In this document: positions 1 through 8,328 of the stretch, in pieces
How the letters are laid out: every line of letters begins with the position of its first letter
Numbering within the stretch: the first letter of the stretch is position 1
Assembly: GCF_052056485.1 (NCBI RefSeq)
Contig: NZ_CP183948.1
Span: forward strand, 6,138,001 to 6,202,000
DNA length: 64,000 bases
Source of the DNA: Paenibacillus_AQ nitricinens
GTDB lineage: Bacteria; Bacillota; Bacilli; Paenibacillales; Paenibacillaceae
Reading direction: 5' to 3'
The notes under the pieces: generated by a model
The model's database searches: none
What the model was told of the DNA's origin: nothing
Seen by the model: the letters and a program-made list of their open reading frames with translations, nothing else
Made by a program: the position numbers and the translations under genes

Positions 1-322
1 CCAAAGAAGTATTCAAACGGCTTAGAATTTCATCCAGCGCTTCCGCTTGCGAAAGAGTTCTTGGAAAACCATCCAATAGAAAACCTTTTTCGCAATCGGA
101 CTGCTGCAGCCGTTCTTCAACTATACCAATGGTCACATCATCTGGTACAAGCAAACCTTGATCAATAAATGATTTAGCCTTCAATCCTACTGGAGTCTCT
201 TGTTTGATTGCCAAACGGAAAGCATCTCCTGTCGAAATATGCGGAATGCCAAATTCTTTAATGATCTCTGCCGCTTGTGTTCCCTTGCCTGCCCCAGGAG
301 GGCCCATGAATAAAATGTTCAC
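1..322 (-). CDS. adk: Adenylate kinase, N-terminal part (cut by window edge)
   Basis: Adenylate kinase interconverts ATP + AMP and 2 ADP in the cytosol. Only about 107 codons are present; the gene runs off the left edge. The P-loop GPPGAGKGT is at residues 7-15, the AMP-binding TGDAFR at 31-36 and DGFPRT at 84-89. I chose the GTG at 322 because it places the P-loop at the expected distance from the N-terminus and is preceded by a G-rich ribosome site (GGGGGGAG) about 9 nt upstream. It follows secY by about 96 nt with no terminator between, so it is probably the next gene of the S10-spc operon, the usual Firmicute order. Confidence 0.95.
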   Translation of the reverse strand, partial: MNILFMGPPGAGKGTQAAEIIKEFGIPHISTGDAFRLAIKQETPVGLKAKSFIDQGLLVPDDVTIGIVEERLQQSDCEKGFLLDGFPRTLSQAEALDEILSRLNTSL

Positions 323-418
323 GATTTCTCTCTCCCCCCAAAAGTTCGCCACCAAGCAAGAAACAGCACAATAGGTGCCGGGAAGAATAAAAACTTACGC
401 TTCACCGGAACCTATCGC

Positions 419-1717
419 CTATTTATTGATGAAGCCTTTGTAATGGCGTTTGATCAATTGGCTCTCGATCTGCTTCATAGTATCCAATGCCACACCGATT
501 ACGATCAGCAGTGATGTACCGCCAATTCGAACTTCTTTAGGCAATCCGGATAAAGCACCGAAGAACATCGGCAATACAGAGATCAAAGCCAGGAACAATG
601 CGCCAGACATAGTCAGACGAGACATTACTCTAGTCAAATATTTCTCAGTAGCTTTACCAGGACGGATACCTGGAATGTAACCACCATTCTTCTTCATGTT
701 ATCAGCCATCTGCTGAGGATTCATCTGCACGAACGTATAGAAGAACGTGAAACCGATGATCATCACTACATACAGAAGCATACCAAGTGGTGCATCAGTT
801 GCCAAGTACTTGGCAATCCATTGAGCCCAGGCATGTGTTGACCAGAAACTAGAGAGAACAACTGGGAACTGAAGCAGTGATACGGCGAAGATAACCGGAA
901 TTACACCTGCCGCATTAATTTTCAGCGGAATGTGCGTATTCTGTCCACCGTACATTTTGTTGCCGACTACGCGTTTAGCGTATTGAACAGGAATCTTCCG
1001 AATACCTTGCTGTACGAAGATAACTGCTGTAATAATCGCTACAATCACAATCAGCACAATAACGACTTTAAGAATATTCAGGAACACTTGATCCGGCTGA
1101 ATAAAGCTTGAGTTAGCCGTACTCGTGATATATCCCGGGATAGCGGCGACGATTCCCGCAAAAATCAGGATCGAAATCCCGTTCCCGATTCCCTTTTCGG
1201 TAATCTGTTCACCAAGCCACATCAGGAAAGAAGTACCAGCCGTCAAGATAATGGCAACCAGTAAGTAGTCAGCAAATGTCGCATTCGGCATCATTTGAGT
1301 TCCATAAATCCGGTTAAACCCTATCGACGTAGCAAAACCTTGGATCAGGGCCAAAATCACAGTACCATAACGAGTGATTTGCGCTAGTTGTTTTTTACCG
1401 TGCTCCCCTTGTTTAGCCCATTCAGCAAACTTAGGAACAACATCCATCGACAGCAATTGCACGATGATGGATGCTGTAATGTACGGATAAATACTGATCG
1501 CAAATATCGAGAAGTTTTTGAGCGCTCCGCCCGAGAAGGTGTTCAAAAGTCCCATCAAAGCGTCACCGCTTTGATTTGCTGTTTCCAGTACATCTTTGTT
1601 CACACCAGGAACCGGTACAAACGAACCGATACGGTAGATAATCAGAATGAACAAGGTAAACAGGATCTTTTTGCGCAAATCTTCCACATGCCAGATATTC
1701 TTAAGCGTCTTGAACAT
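419..1717 (-). CDS. secY: Preprotein translocase subunit SecY
   Basis: SecY is the channel-forming membrane subunit of the SecYEG translocon. The 432-residue product is of normal length and shows the alternation of about ten hydrophobic segments expected of SecY, starting after FKTLKNIWHVEDLRKK, with the cytosolic-loop signature NPQQMADNMKKNGGYIPGIRPG near residues 345-365 (key residues N, P, Q, G, P, G). The start codon overlaps the rplO stop by one base (TAATG), a sign of translational coupling. Its partner secE is in the same window near 29.5 kb. The position at the end of the spc cluster before adk is canonical. Confidence 0.97.
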   Translation of the reverse strand: MFKTLKNIWHVEDLRKKILFTLFILIIYRIGSFVPVPGVNKDVLETANQSGDALMGLLNTFSGGALKNFSIFAISIYPYITASIIVQLLSMDVVPKFAEWAKQGEHGKKQLAQITRYGTVILALIQGFATSIGFNRIYGTQMMPNATFADYLLVAIILTAGTSFLMWLGEQITEKGIGNGISILIFAGIVAAIPGYITSTANSSFIQPDQVFLNILKVVIVLIVIVAIITAVIFVQQGIRKIPVQYAKRVVGNKMYGGQNTHIPLKINAAGVIPVIFAVSLLQFPVVLSSFWSTHAWAQWIAKYLATDAPLGMLLYVVMIIGFTFFYTFVQMNPQQMADNMKKNGGYIPGIRPGKATEKYLTRVMSRLTMSGALFLALISVLPMFFGALSGLPKEVRIGGTSLLIVIGVALDTMKQIESQLIKRHYKGFINK

Positions 1718-2157
1718 TAGATCACCTCGGTTTTACCGCCGGCAGCCTCGATTTTCTCTACCGCAGATTGAGAGAACTTATTTGCTTGTACAGTCAATTT
1801 AACGGTTAACTCACCATTGCCGAGAATCTTAATGCCGCTTTTGGAATTCTTGACAACACCAGTTTCAAGCAACAACTGCGGAGTCACTTCTGTTCCTTCT
1901 GCAAAGCTATTCAGATCTTCAAGGTTCACAATCGCATACTCTTTACGGGTAGGATTGACGAAACCACGTTTAGGCAGACGACGATAGAGCGGATTTTGTC
2001 CACCCTCGAAGCCCGGACGAACACCACCGCCAGAACGTGAGTTTTGACCTTTGTGACCGCGACCGGAAGTTTTACCATTTCCGCTACTTGGTCCACGACC
2101 AACGCGATTGCGTTCTTTTCGGGAACCAGGAGCTGGAGCAAGTTCATGTAACTTCAT
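1717..2157 (-). CDS. rplO: Ribosomal protein L15
   Basis: Large-subunit protein L15, a late-assembly protein that binds 23S rRNA. The 146-residue product begins MKLHELAPAPGSRKERNR and has the Gly/Arg-rich N-terminal extension (KTSGRGHKGQNSRSGGG) that threads into the subunit, followed by a compact C-terminal domain. The frame is open further upstream to a GTG, but that GTG is part of the Shine-Dalgarno sequence AAGGAGGTG; the ATG at 2157 has ideal spacing, so it is the start. It lies between rpmD and secY in the spc cluster. Confidence 0.96.
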   Translation of the reverse strand: MKLHELAPAPGSRKERNRVGRGPSSGNGKTSGRGHKGQNSRSGGGVRPGFEGGQNPLYRRLPKRGFVNPTRKEYAIVNLEDLNSFAEGTEVTPQLLLETGVVKNSKSGIKILGNGELTVKLTVQANKFSQSAVEKIEAAGGKTEVI

Positions 2158-2197
2158 CGTTTGCACCTCCTTATGTTTGTTAATTTATGCGAGGCGA

Positions 2198-2383
2198 TTA
2201 GCCTTCAATTTCAGTTACAGATAGCAAGTGACTCACTTTGTTGATCATTCCGCGAATTGCAGGACTGTCATTGTGAACCACTGTCGTGTTGAGTTTACGC
2301 AGGCCGAGCGTCTTAACAGTAACACGTTGTGTTTCTGGACGTCCGATTACACTACGTACGAGGGTAATTTGCAATTTTGCCAT
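2198..2383 (-). CDS. rpmD: Ribosomal protein L30
   Basis: Small 61-residue large-subunit protein L30. The sequence MAKLQITLVRSVIGRP followed by TVKTLGLRKLN is the family signature (conserved SxIGRP and GLRKLN). Length is normal for bacterial L30. It sits between rpsE (14 nt upstream) and rplO, as in most Firmicutes, and is expected to be cotranscribed with both. Confidence 0.95.
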   Translation of the reverse strand: MAKLQITLVRSVIGRPETQRVTVKTLGLRKLNTTVVHNDSPAIRGMINKVSHLLSVTEIEG

Positions 2384-2397
2384 TGACGTTCCCCTCC

Positions 2398-2895
2398 TTA
2401 ACCGCGCAATTCTTCGACAGATTTGCCGCGAAGTTTCGCGACCTCTTCAATGCGTTTCAGACGGGATAGTCCCTCCAAAGTTGCATTGACCATATTCATG
2501 GAATTCGAAGAACCCAGTGATTTTGTCAAAATGTCGCCAACGCCTGCCAATTCCAATACTGCACGAACTGGACCGCCAGCGATAACGCCAGTACCCTCTG
2601 ATGCTGGTTTCAGCAACACACGTCCTGCGCCGAAGTGGCCAGTAACGAGATGGGGAATCGAAGTTCCTACGATTGGAATGTGAATCAGGTTTTTCTTGGC
2701 GTCTTCAATGCCTTTACGGATGGCATCCGGAACTTCGCCGGCTTTACCGATACCAGCACCGACGTAGCCATTGCCATCGCCCACAACAACGAGTGCACTA
2801 AAGCTGAAACGGCGTCCGCCTTTTACAACTTTTGCTACACGGTTAATGTGTACAACTCTTTCTGTCAGTTCTAAACTGTTCGGATCTACACGCAA
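2398..2895 (-). CDS. rpsE: Ribosomal protein S5
   Basis: S5 is a small-subunit protein that helps decoding fidelity and mRNA unwinding at the entry tunnel. The 165-residue product has the N-terminal double-stranded-RNA-binding-like domain (VHINRVAKVVKGGRRFSFSA at about 15-34) and the C-terminal domain with GVGDILTKSLGSSN. The loop KVVKGGRRF, where spectinomycin-resistance changes occur in other species, looks wild type. Preceded by a good ribosome site (AAGGAGG) and placed between rplR and rpmD. Confidence 0.96.
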   Translation of the reverse strand: MRVDPNSLELTERVVHINRVAKVVKGGRRFSFSALVVVGDGNGYVGAGIGKAGEVPDAIRKGIEDAKKNLIHIPIVGTSIPHLVTGHFGAGRVLLKPASEGTGVIAGGPVRAVLELAGVGDILTKSLGSSNSMNMVNATLEGLSRLKRIEEVAKLRGKSVEELRG

Positions 2896-2922
2896 GTCGT
2901 TAACCTCCTTTTAAGAATTATT

Positions 2923-3291
2923 CTAGAATTCAAGACCAGCTTCACGAGCTGCGTCAGCCAAAGCTTGAATCCGTCCATGGTACAAGTAACCTCCGCGGTC
3001 GAATACGACCACTGCATAACCTTTTTCTTTAGCACGCTCAGCGATCAATTGACCAACTTTTGCTGCAGCTTCAACGCTACCGCCATTACCGATGTTAGCA
3101 ACTAGATCTTTATCAAGTGTAGAAGCGGATACGATAGTAACCCCTTTAACATCATCGATCAATTGAGCGTAGATGTGTTTCGAAGAACGGAACACGTTCA
3201 AACGTGGGCGCTCAGTAGTTCCCTGAATCTTCTTACGAACACGCAGGTGTCTTTTGAGACGAGCCTTGTTTTTATCTTCTTTTGTAATCAT
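2923..3291 (-). CDS. rplR: Ribosomal protein L18
   Basis: L18 binds 5S rRNA together with L5 and anchors it in the large subunit. The 122-residue product has a basic N-terminus (KNKARLKRHLRVRKK) and the conserved RPRLNVFRSSKHIYAQ and FDRGGYLYHGRIQALADAAREAGL segments. Normal length. It lies between rplF and rpsE; about 80 nt separate it from rplF, the widest gap in this part of the spc cluster, with no clear terminator or promoter seen. Confidence 0.96.
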   Translation of the reverse strand: MITKEDKNKARLKRHLRVRKKIQGTTERPRLNVFRSSKHIYAQLIDDVKGVTIVSASTLDKDLVANIGNGGSVEAAAKVGQLIAERAKEKGYAVVVFDRGGYLYHGRIQALADAAREAGLEF

Positions 3292-3375
3292 GACTTCCCT
3301 TTCACTCCCTTCAGTTTGCCGTAAACAGCTTCACTTTAAGATGCACGGGGTATCTTACAATTAAGTTCGAACTGG

Positions 3376-3918
3376 TTATTTCTTCTTACCAGCTTTACCT
3401 TCTTTGCGGATGATACGCTCGCCTTCATATTTGATACCTTTACCTTTATACGGTTCTGGCTCACGAACGGAACGAATTTTAGCAGCGTATGCGCCAACGC
3501 GTTCTTTATCGATACCTTTAACGATGATCTTCGTGTTCGCAGGAACTTCGAACTCGATACCAGCTTCCGGTGTAATTTCAACCGGGTGGGAATAACCAAC
3601 GTTCAGAACGATTTTATCTCCGGATTTGCTTGCACGATATCCGACCCCAACCAGCTCCAGAGATTTCGAGAAACCTTCAGTCACACCAGCTACCATATTG
3701 TTGACAACGGAGCGGGTTGTGCCGTGAAGTGAACGATGCAATTTGTTATCCGACGGACGAACAACGGTAATTTCGTTATTTTCAACTGTAACCTTCATGT
3801 CTTTATGAAGCTCACGAGTCAAAGAACCTTTTGGACCTTTTACTGTAATAACGGCGTTGTCCAAAGTGACATCTACACCGCTAGGTACTGCGATTGGTTT
3901 ACGACCAATACGAGACAT
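3376..3918 (-). CDS. rplF: Ribosomal protein L6
   Basis: L6 lies at the base of the L7/L12 stalk next to the sarcin-ricin loop. The 180-residue product starts MSRIGRKPI and ends with the classical EPEPYKGKGIKYEGE motif followed by a lysine-rich tail. The open frame extends three codons upstream to a GTG that is part of the Shine-Dalgarno AAGGAGGTG; the ATG at 3918 has correct spacing and matches the family N-terminus. Between rpsH and rplR in the spc cluster. Confidence 0.96.
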   Translation of the reverse strand: MSRIGRKPIAVPSGVDVTLDNAVITVKGPKGSLTRELHKDMKVTVENNEITVVRPSDNKLHRSLHGTTRSVVNNMVAGVTEGFSKSLELVGVGYRASKSGDKIVLNVGYSHPVEITPEAGIEFEVPANTKIIVKGIDKERVGAYAAKIRSVREPEPYKGKGIKYEGERIIRKEGKAGKKK

Positions 3919-3948
3919 GTGTTGCACCTCCTTATCTTGTGACGTTTA

Positions 3949-4347
3949 TTACCAAATGTAGCAGACAACTTCTCCGCCAGATTTTGATTGACGAGCTTCT
4001 TTGTCGGTCATAACTCCCTTAGATGTGGAGATAATCGCGATTCCTAAACCACCAAGTACACGAGGCACTTCATTGCTCTTCGTGTATACGCGAAGGCCTG
4101 GTTTACTGATTCTTTTCAAACCAGAAATAACACGCTCTTGGTTAGGGCCGTATTTCAAGAAGATACGGATAATCCCTTGTTTGCTATCTTCAACGAATTC
4201 CGCATCGCGGATGAAACCTTCACGCTTCAAAATGTCAGCGATTTGTTTCTTCATAGTAGAAGCAGGCATTTCTACCGTTTCGTGACGCACAATGTTAGCG
4301 TTACGAATACGAGTAAGCATATCTGCAATAGGATCAGACATAGTCAT
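3949..4347 (-). CDS. rpsH: Ribosomal protein S8
   Basis: S8 binds the central domain of 16S rRNA and is an early assembly protein. The 132-residue product begins MTMSDPIADMLTRIRNAN and ends with the conserved STSKGVMTDKEARQ...GGEVVCYIW. The ATG at 4347 follows AAGGAGG by 9 nt and is preferred; an ATG two codons later is also possible. Between rpsN and rplF. In gamma-proteobacteria S8 autoregulates the spc operon; no equivalent site was identified here. Confidence 0.96.
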   Translation of the reverse strand: MTMSDPIADMLTRIRNANIVRHETVEMPASTMKKQIADILKREGFIRDAEFVEDSKQGIIRIFLKYGPNQERVISGLKRISKPGLRVYTKSNEVPRVLGGLGIAIISTSKGVMTDKEARQSKSGGEVVCYIW

Positions 4348-4379
4348 GTGTGTAAACCTCCTTCCCGTTTATAAACTTC

Positions 4380-4565
4380 TTACCAACTTGCTTTTTTCAC
4401 GCCAGGGATCTGGCCTTTATAAGCTAATTCACGGAAACAAATTCTGCAAATTTTGAACTTTTGCAATACCGAATGTGGACGACCACAACGTTCGCAACGT
4501 GTATATGCACGTACTTTAAACTTGGGCGTACGTTGTTGTTTAACTTTCATCGAAGTTTTTGCCAC
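4380..4565 (-). CDS. rpsN: Ribosomal protein S14, zinc-binding type
   Basis: A 61-residue S14 of the short zinc-ribbon form (often called type Z). The four cysteines CERCG at about 24-28 and CRICF at about 40-44 form a CxxC...CxxC site. In Firmicutes the zinc-free paralogue, if present, is elsewhere and under Zur control; none is in this window. It lies between rplE and rpsH, the position of the primary copy. Confidence 0.96.
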   Translation of the reverse strand: MAKTSMKVKQQRTPKFKVRAYTRCERCGRPHSVLQKFKICRICFRELAYKGQIPGVKKASW

Positions 4566-4614
4566 TTAGCCTGACACCTCCTAAACATTTTCGGAGAAAA
4601 TGGATTAACCGACT

Positions 4615-5157
4615 TTATTTTGCGAAAGGCATTCCCAGCTGACCCAGCAGCTCGCGGGATTCCTCGTCCGTCTTAGCAGTCGTTACAATAACGATGTCCA
4701 TACCGCGGACTTTATCCACTTTGTCATATTCGATCTCGGGGAAGATCAATTGTTCTTTAAGACCAAGTGTGTAGTTACCACGGCCGTCAAAGGCTTTAGT
4801 GGAAACACCACGGAAGTCACGTACGCGTGGAAGCGTTACGTTGAACAATTTGTCCAAGAAGTAATACATACGCTCGCCGCGCAGTGTTACTTTAACCCCA
4901 ATCGGCATATTTTCGCGTAGTTTAAAACCAGCGATGGATTTTTTAGCTTTAGTGATTACTGGTTTTTGACCAGCGATCAACTGCATGTCATTAACTGCAG
5001 CATCAAGTACTTTGGAGTTTTGAACAGCGTCACCCACACCCATGTTGATGACAACCTTCTCGATCTTAGGCACTTGCATAACAGTTGTATAGTTAAACTT
5101 CTGCATCAAAGCAGGTGTTATTTCGTTGAGATAACGTTCTTTCATTCTTGCTGCCAT
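4615..5157 (-). CDS. rplE: Ribosomal protein L5
   Basis: L5 binds 5S rRNA with L18 and contacts the P-site tRNA. The 180-residue product has the conserved KIEKVVINMGVGDAVQNSK segment near 30-48 and the FPEIEYDKVDKVRGMDIVIVTTA C-terminal region. Normal length, ribosome site AAGGAGG, between rplX and rpsN. Confidence 0.96.
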   Translation of the reverse strand: MAARMKERYLNEITPALMQKFNYTTVMQVPKIEKVVINMGVGDAVQNSKVLDAAVNDMQLIAGQKPVITKAKKSIAGFKLRENMPIGVKVTLRGERMYYFLDKLFNVTLPRVRDFRGVSTKAFDGRGNYTLGLKEQLIFPEIEYDKVDKVRGMDIVIVTTAKTDEESRELLGQLGMPFAK

Positions 5158-5188
5158 GAAGATTTAACCTCCTTTCTTAAGGGCTAGA

Positions 5189-5542
5189 TTAGTCGATAAT
5201 CTCTCCGGATCTTTTAGCAATCCGAACTTTTTTACCGTTGTCCAATACTTTGTAACCGATACGTGTTACTTTGCCGGACTTCGGATCGATGTGCATTACG
5301 TTGGACACATGAATCGAAGCTTCCTGCTCAATAATTCCACCCTGTGGATTCAGCTGGTTCGGCTTTTGGTGTTTTTTCACCATATTTACGCCTTCTACCA
5401 GAACGCGGTTTTCACGAGGATAAGCAGCGATGACACGGCCTTTTTTGCCTTTGTCTTTACCACTAATCACAAGCACCACATCATCTTTCTTCACGTGCAG
5501 TTTATTGTTATGGGATTCCAGAACTTTTTTCACTCTAGGCAT
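5189..5542 (-). CDS. rplX: Ribosomal protein L24
   Basis: L24 is an assembly-initiator protein near the exit tunnel. The KOW motif is visible (DVVLVISGKDKGKKGRVI at about 21-38) followed by VEGVNMVKKHQKPN. At 117 residues it is about 14 longer than the Bacillus subtilis protein because of an N-terminal extension (MPRVKKVLESHNNKL before HVKKDD). The ATG at 5542 is supported by AGGAGGTG six nt upstream, so the extension is likely real. Between rplN and rplE. Confidence 0.95.
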   Translation of the reverse strand: MPRVKKVLESHNNKLHVKKDDVVLVISGKDKGKKGRVIAAYPRENRVLVEGVNMVKKHQKPNQLNPQGGIIEQEASIHVSNVMHIDPKSGKVTRIGYKVLDNGKKVRIAKRSGEIID

Positions 5543-5591
5543 TTATTACACCTCCTATAACTAACCTTCAACTTATTGGTGCTCGTGTTTA

Positions 5592-5960
5592 TTAGATTAC
5601 TTCCGGTGCCAAGGAAACGATCTTCATGTAGTCTTTATCGCGAAGTTCGCGAGCAACTGGTCCAAAGATACGTGTTCCACGAGGGCTTCTGTCGTCTTTA
5701 ACAACAACAGCTGCATTTTCGTCGAATGCGATGTAAGATCCATCTTTACGACGAACGGAACGTTTCGTACGAACAACTACCGCTCTAACAACATCACCTT
5801 TTTTGACAACGCCGCCTGGTGTTGCTTGTTTAACGGAACAAACGATCAAATCACCGATTGCTGCTGTACGGCGTCCAGTACCACCCAGTACGCGGATACA
5901 CATCAGTTCCTTCGCACCAGAGTTGTCAGCCACATGCAAGCGTGTAAATGGTTGAATCAT
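5592..5960 (-). CDS. rplN: Ribosomal protein L14
   Basis: L14 is at the subunit interface and forms bridges to 16S rRNA; in bacteria it is also the docking site of the silencing factor RsfS. The 122-residue product starts MIQPFTRLHVADNSGAKEL and carries the signature VVVRTKR and DGSYIAFDENAAVVVKDD. Normal length. It is the first gene of the spc portion, following rpsQ without any obvious promoter. Confidence 0.97.
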   Translation of the reverse strand: MIQPFTRLHVADNSGAKELMCIRVLGGTGRRTAAIGDLIVCSVKQATPGGVVKKGDVVRAVVVRTKRSVRRKDGSYIAFDENAAVVVKDDRSPRGTRIFGPVARELRDKDYMKIVSLAPEVI

Positions 5961-5998
5961 TATAATTTCCTCCTTCCGGAAAAACTCTTTTGATTATC

Positions 5999-6265
5999 TT
6001 AGATGATAACCGCTTTTTCAACCACTTCAACTAGTCTCCAACGTTTGTCCTTGGACAACGGACGAGTTTCCATGACTTTTACGGTATCGCCAATTTTCGC
6101 AACGTTTTCCTCATCATGTGCTTTGAATTTCTTCGTAGACTTGATGCGTTTGTGGTACAAGTTATGTTTCTTATAGGTTTCAACAGCGACTACGATGGTT
6201 TTATCCATTTTATCACTGACCACTTTACCGATTAGCACTTTACGTGCATTACGTTCTTCGCTCAT
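5999..6265 (-). CDS. rpsQ: Ribosomal protein S17
   Basis: Primary 16S rRNA-binding protein S17 (88 residues), an OB-fold protein. The conserved GKVVSDKMDKTIVVAVE and DTVKVMETRPLSKDKRWRL segments are present. Normal length. Between rpmC and rplN at the end of the S10 portion of the cluster. Confidence 0.96.
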   Translation of the reverse strand: MSEERNARKVLIGKVVSDKMDKTIVVAVETYKKHNLYHKRIKSTKKFKAHDEENVAKIGDTVKVMETRPLSKDKRWRLVEVVEKAVII

Positions 6266-6308
6266 TAGTTAGCCTCCTTCCTGAATACGGATCTGAGATC
6301 CGTCTCAC

Positions 6309-6506
6309 TTAACTAATCCCAAGCACTCTTTGATGGATTACGGTTTTAGCACGAGCTATTTCCTTGCGCACGTCACGAATCCGAGTCGGGTTGTCCAGTT
6401 GGCCAGTTGCCAATTGGAAACGGAGATTAAAAAGTTCCTCTTTGAATCCAGCGATCTTTTGTTCAATCTCAGCAGTGGTTAAGTTGCGAAGTTCATTAGC
6501 TTTCAT
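6309..6506 (-). CDS. rpmC: Ribosomal protein L29
   Basis: L29 (65 residues) sits near the polypeptide exit. The two-helix hairpin is recognisable: MKANELRNLTTAEIEQKI and ELFNLRFQLATGQLDNPTRI. The frame is open eight codons further upstream, but the ATG at 6506 matches the family start and has GGTGG about 6 nt before it, inside rplP. With this start the gene overlaps the end of rplP by 11 nt, implying translational coupling. Confidence 0.93.
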   Translation of the reverse strand: MKANELRNLTTAEIEQKIAGFKEELFNLRFQLATGQLDNPTRIRDVRKEIARAKTVIHQRVLGIS

Positions 6507-6930
6507 TTGCTTCACCACCCAATTCTTCACGTTTCACAAACTTAGTCTTAACAGGCAGCTTGTGAGCGGCAAGACGCATCGCTTCACGAGCGATTTCTTC
6601 CGACACGCCTCCGAGTTCGAACATAATCTTGCCCGGTTTAACTACGGCTACCCATTTCTCAACGTTACCTTTACCACTACCCATACGAACCTCGAGAGGC
6701 TTTTGAGTAATAGGCTTATCTGGGAAAATCTTGATCCAAACTTGACCGCCACGTTTGATATAACGTGTCATTGCGATACGAGCAGCTTCGATCTGACGGT
6801 TAGTGATCCAAGATGGTTCCATTGCAACCAGGCCGAATTCGCCGAAGTTCAATTCAGTACCACCTTTTGCCATACCCTTCATGTGTCCGCGTTGTTGCTT
6901 GCGGTGTTTTACGCGTTTTGGTACCAACAT
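6496..6930 (-). CDS. rplP: Ribosomal protein L16
   Basis: L16 organises the A-site region of the peptidyl-transferase centre. The 144-residue product begins MLVPKRVKHRKQQRG and contains GGTELNFGEFGLVAMEPSWI and the conserved RMGSGKG at about 82-88. Normal length. It starts only 2 nt after rpsC and overlaps rpmC at its 3' end. Confidence 0.97.
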   Translation of the reverse strand: MLVPKRVKHRKQQRGHMKGMAKGGTELNFGEFGLVAMEPSWITNRQIEAARIAMTRYIKRGGQVWIKIFPDKPITQKPLEVRMGSGKGNVEKWVAVVKPGKIMFELGGVSEEIAREAMRLAAHKLPVKTKFVKREELGGEANES

Positions 6931-6932
6931 GA

Positions 6933-7598
6933 TTAGTTGCCTCCTTCCTGAGCAGCTTGTTTCTTAGCTGGGGGAAGAACTTCTCCACGGTAGATCCATA
7001 CTTTTACGCCGATAAGACCGTAAGTTGTATGTGCTTCAGCCGTTCCGTAATCGATATCGGCACGAAGCGTATGAAGTGGAACTGTTCCTTCGCTATAACC
7101 TTCTGAACGAGCAATCTCAGCTCCGCCAAGACGTCCGCCTACTTGAGTTTTAATCCCTTTTGCGCCAGAACGCATAGTTCTTTGAATCGCTTGTTTGAGT
7201 GCACGACGGAACGATACACGGCGTTCCAATTGTTGAGCAATGCTCTCAGCTACAAGAATTGCATCCAATTCAGGGTGCTTGATTTCATTGATGTTGATGT
7301 GTACTTTTTTGCCACCAGCGATTGCTGTAACTGCGCTGCGAAGTACTTCTACTTCTGCTCCGCCTTTACCAATAACCATACCTGGTTTAGCAGTATGAAT
7401 TGTAACGTTCACGCGGTTAGCCGCTCTTTCGATCTCGATATGGGAAACAGCGGAATCCTTCAATTTGCCTTTAAGGTATTCCCGGATTTTGACGTCTTCC
7501 ATCAGAAGAGTACCGAAATCTTTTCCTGCATACCATTTAGATTCCCAATCGCGAATGATCCCGATCCGGAGTCCGATTGGATTTACCTTTTGACCCAC
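6933..7598 (-). CDS. rpsC: Ribosomal protein S3
   Basis: S3 is a head protein of the small subunit and part of the mRNA entry helicase. The 221-residue product has the N-terminal MGQKVNPIGLRIG signature, a KH domain with GxxG loop (VIGKGGAEV near 75-83), and the C-terminal domain GRLGGAEIARSEGYSEGTVPLHTLRADIDYG. Its length is normal. It follows rplV by 13 nt and precedes rplP by 2 nt. Confidence 0.97.
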   Translation of the reverse strand: MGQKVNPIGLRIGIIRDWESKWYAGKDFGTLLMEDVKIREYLKGKLKDSAVSHIEIERAANRVNVTIHTAKPGMVIGKGGAEVEVLRSAVTAIAGGKKVHININEIKHPELDAILVAESIAQQLERRVSFRRALKQAIQRTMRSGAKGIKTQVGGRLGGAEIARSEGYSEGTVPLHTLRADIDYGTAEAHTTYGLIGVKVWIYRGEVLPPAKKQAAQEGGN

Positions 7599-7611
7599 GT
7601 GTTATCCCTCC

Positions 7612-7944
7612 TTATTTCTCAGATACCACCAGTGTAATGTGGCTCGTGCGTTTATTGATCCGACTTGCGCGGCCCATGGCGCGCGGACGGAAACGTTTCA
7701 TAGTAGGTCCTTGGTTAACGAAAACCTCGCTAACGAACAAACTGTTCACGTCCAAAGAATAGTTATGCTCAGCATTCGCAATTGCCGAATTAAGCAACTT
7801 CTCAACGACCGGAGAAGCGGATTTCGGAGTGTGGCGAAGAATAGCAATTGCTTCCCCCACTTGCTTACCACGAATCAAGTCAACAACCAGTTTCGCTTTA
7901 CGAGCGGAAATCCGCACCGATCTTGCATGTGCTTTTGCTTCCAT
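7612..7944 (-). CDS. rplV: Ribosomal protein L22
   Basis: L22 lines the exit tunnel; its long beta-hairpin contacts the nascent chain. The 110-residue product starts MEAKAHARSVRISARKAKLV and has the hairpin region FVNQGPTMKRFRPRAMGRA near 76-94. No insertion or deletion typical of macrolide resistance is visible in that hairpin. Between rpsS and rpsC. Confidence 0.97.
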   Translation of the reverse strand: MEAKAHARSVRISARKAKLVVDLIRGKQVGEAIAILRHTPKSASPVVEKLLNSAIANAEHNYSLDVNSLFVSEVFVNQGPTMKRFRPRAMGRASRINKRTSHITLVVSEK

Positions 7945-7977
7945 TGTTTAACCTCCTTTCAAACAGAGACCTTATTA

Positions 7978-8256
7978 TTATCTTCTTGTTTTCTTATCGT
8001 CACCCGCGTGGCCTTTGTAAGTACGTGTTGGCGCGAACTCGCCCAACTTGTGACCTACCATATCTTCTGTTACGTATACAGGCACGTGTTTACGGCCGTC
8101 ATATACACCAAACGTATGTCCGATAAACTGAGGGAAAATGGTTGAGCGACGGGACCAAGTTTTAACTACAACCTTTTTTTCAGCCTCGTTCAGTTCCTCA
8201 ACTTTTTTAAGCAGGTAGCCATCGATAAACGGCCCCTTCTTTAAACTGCGACCCAT
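7978..8256 (-). CDS. rpsS: Ribosomal protein S19
   Basis: S19 forms a complex with S13 in the head of the small subunit. The 92-residue product has MGRSLKKGPFID, the STIFPQFIGHTFGVYDGRKHVPVYVTEDMVGHKLGEFAPTR region (key residues I, F, P, G, H, V) and a basic tail. Good ribosome site GGGAGG. Between rplB and rplV. Confidence 0.97.
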   Translation of the reverse strand: MGRSLKKGPFIDGYLLKKVEELNEAEKKVVVKTWSRRSTIFPQFIGHTFGVYDGRKHVPVYVTEDMVGHKLGEFAPTRTYKGHAGDDKKTRR

Positions 8257-8328
8257 GTGTGAATCCTCCCTTCATCCGGTTCTTCAAACCGCGAATCGAC
8301 GCTTCGCGCTTTATTAACTTGAAGCGTC

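Noticed and set aside
1388..1720. Plus-strand frame of 110 codons opposite secY
   Set aside because: Shadow of secY; no ribosome site and no domain.
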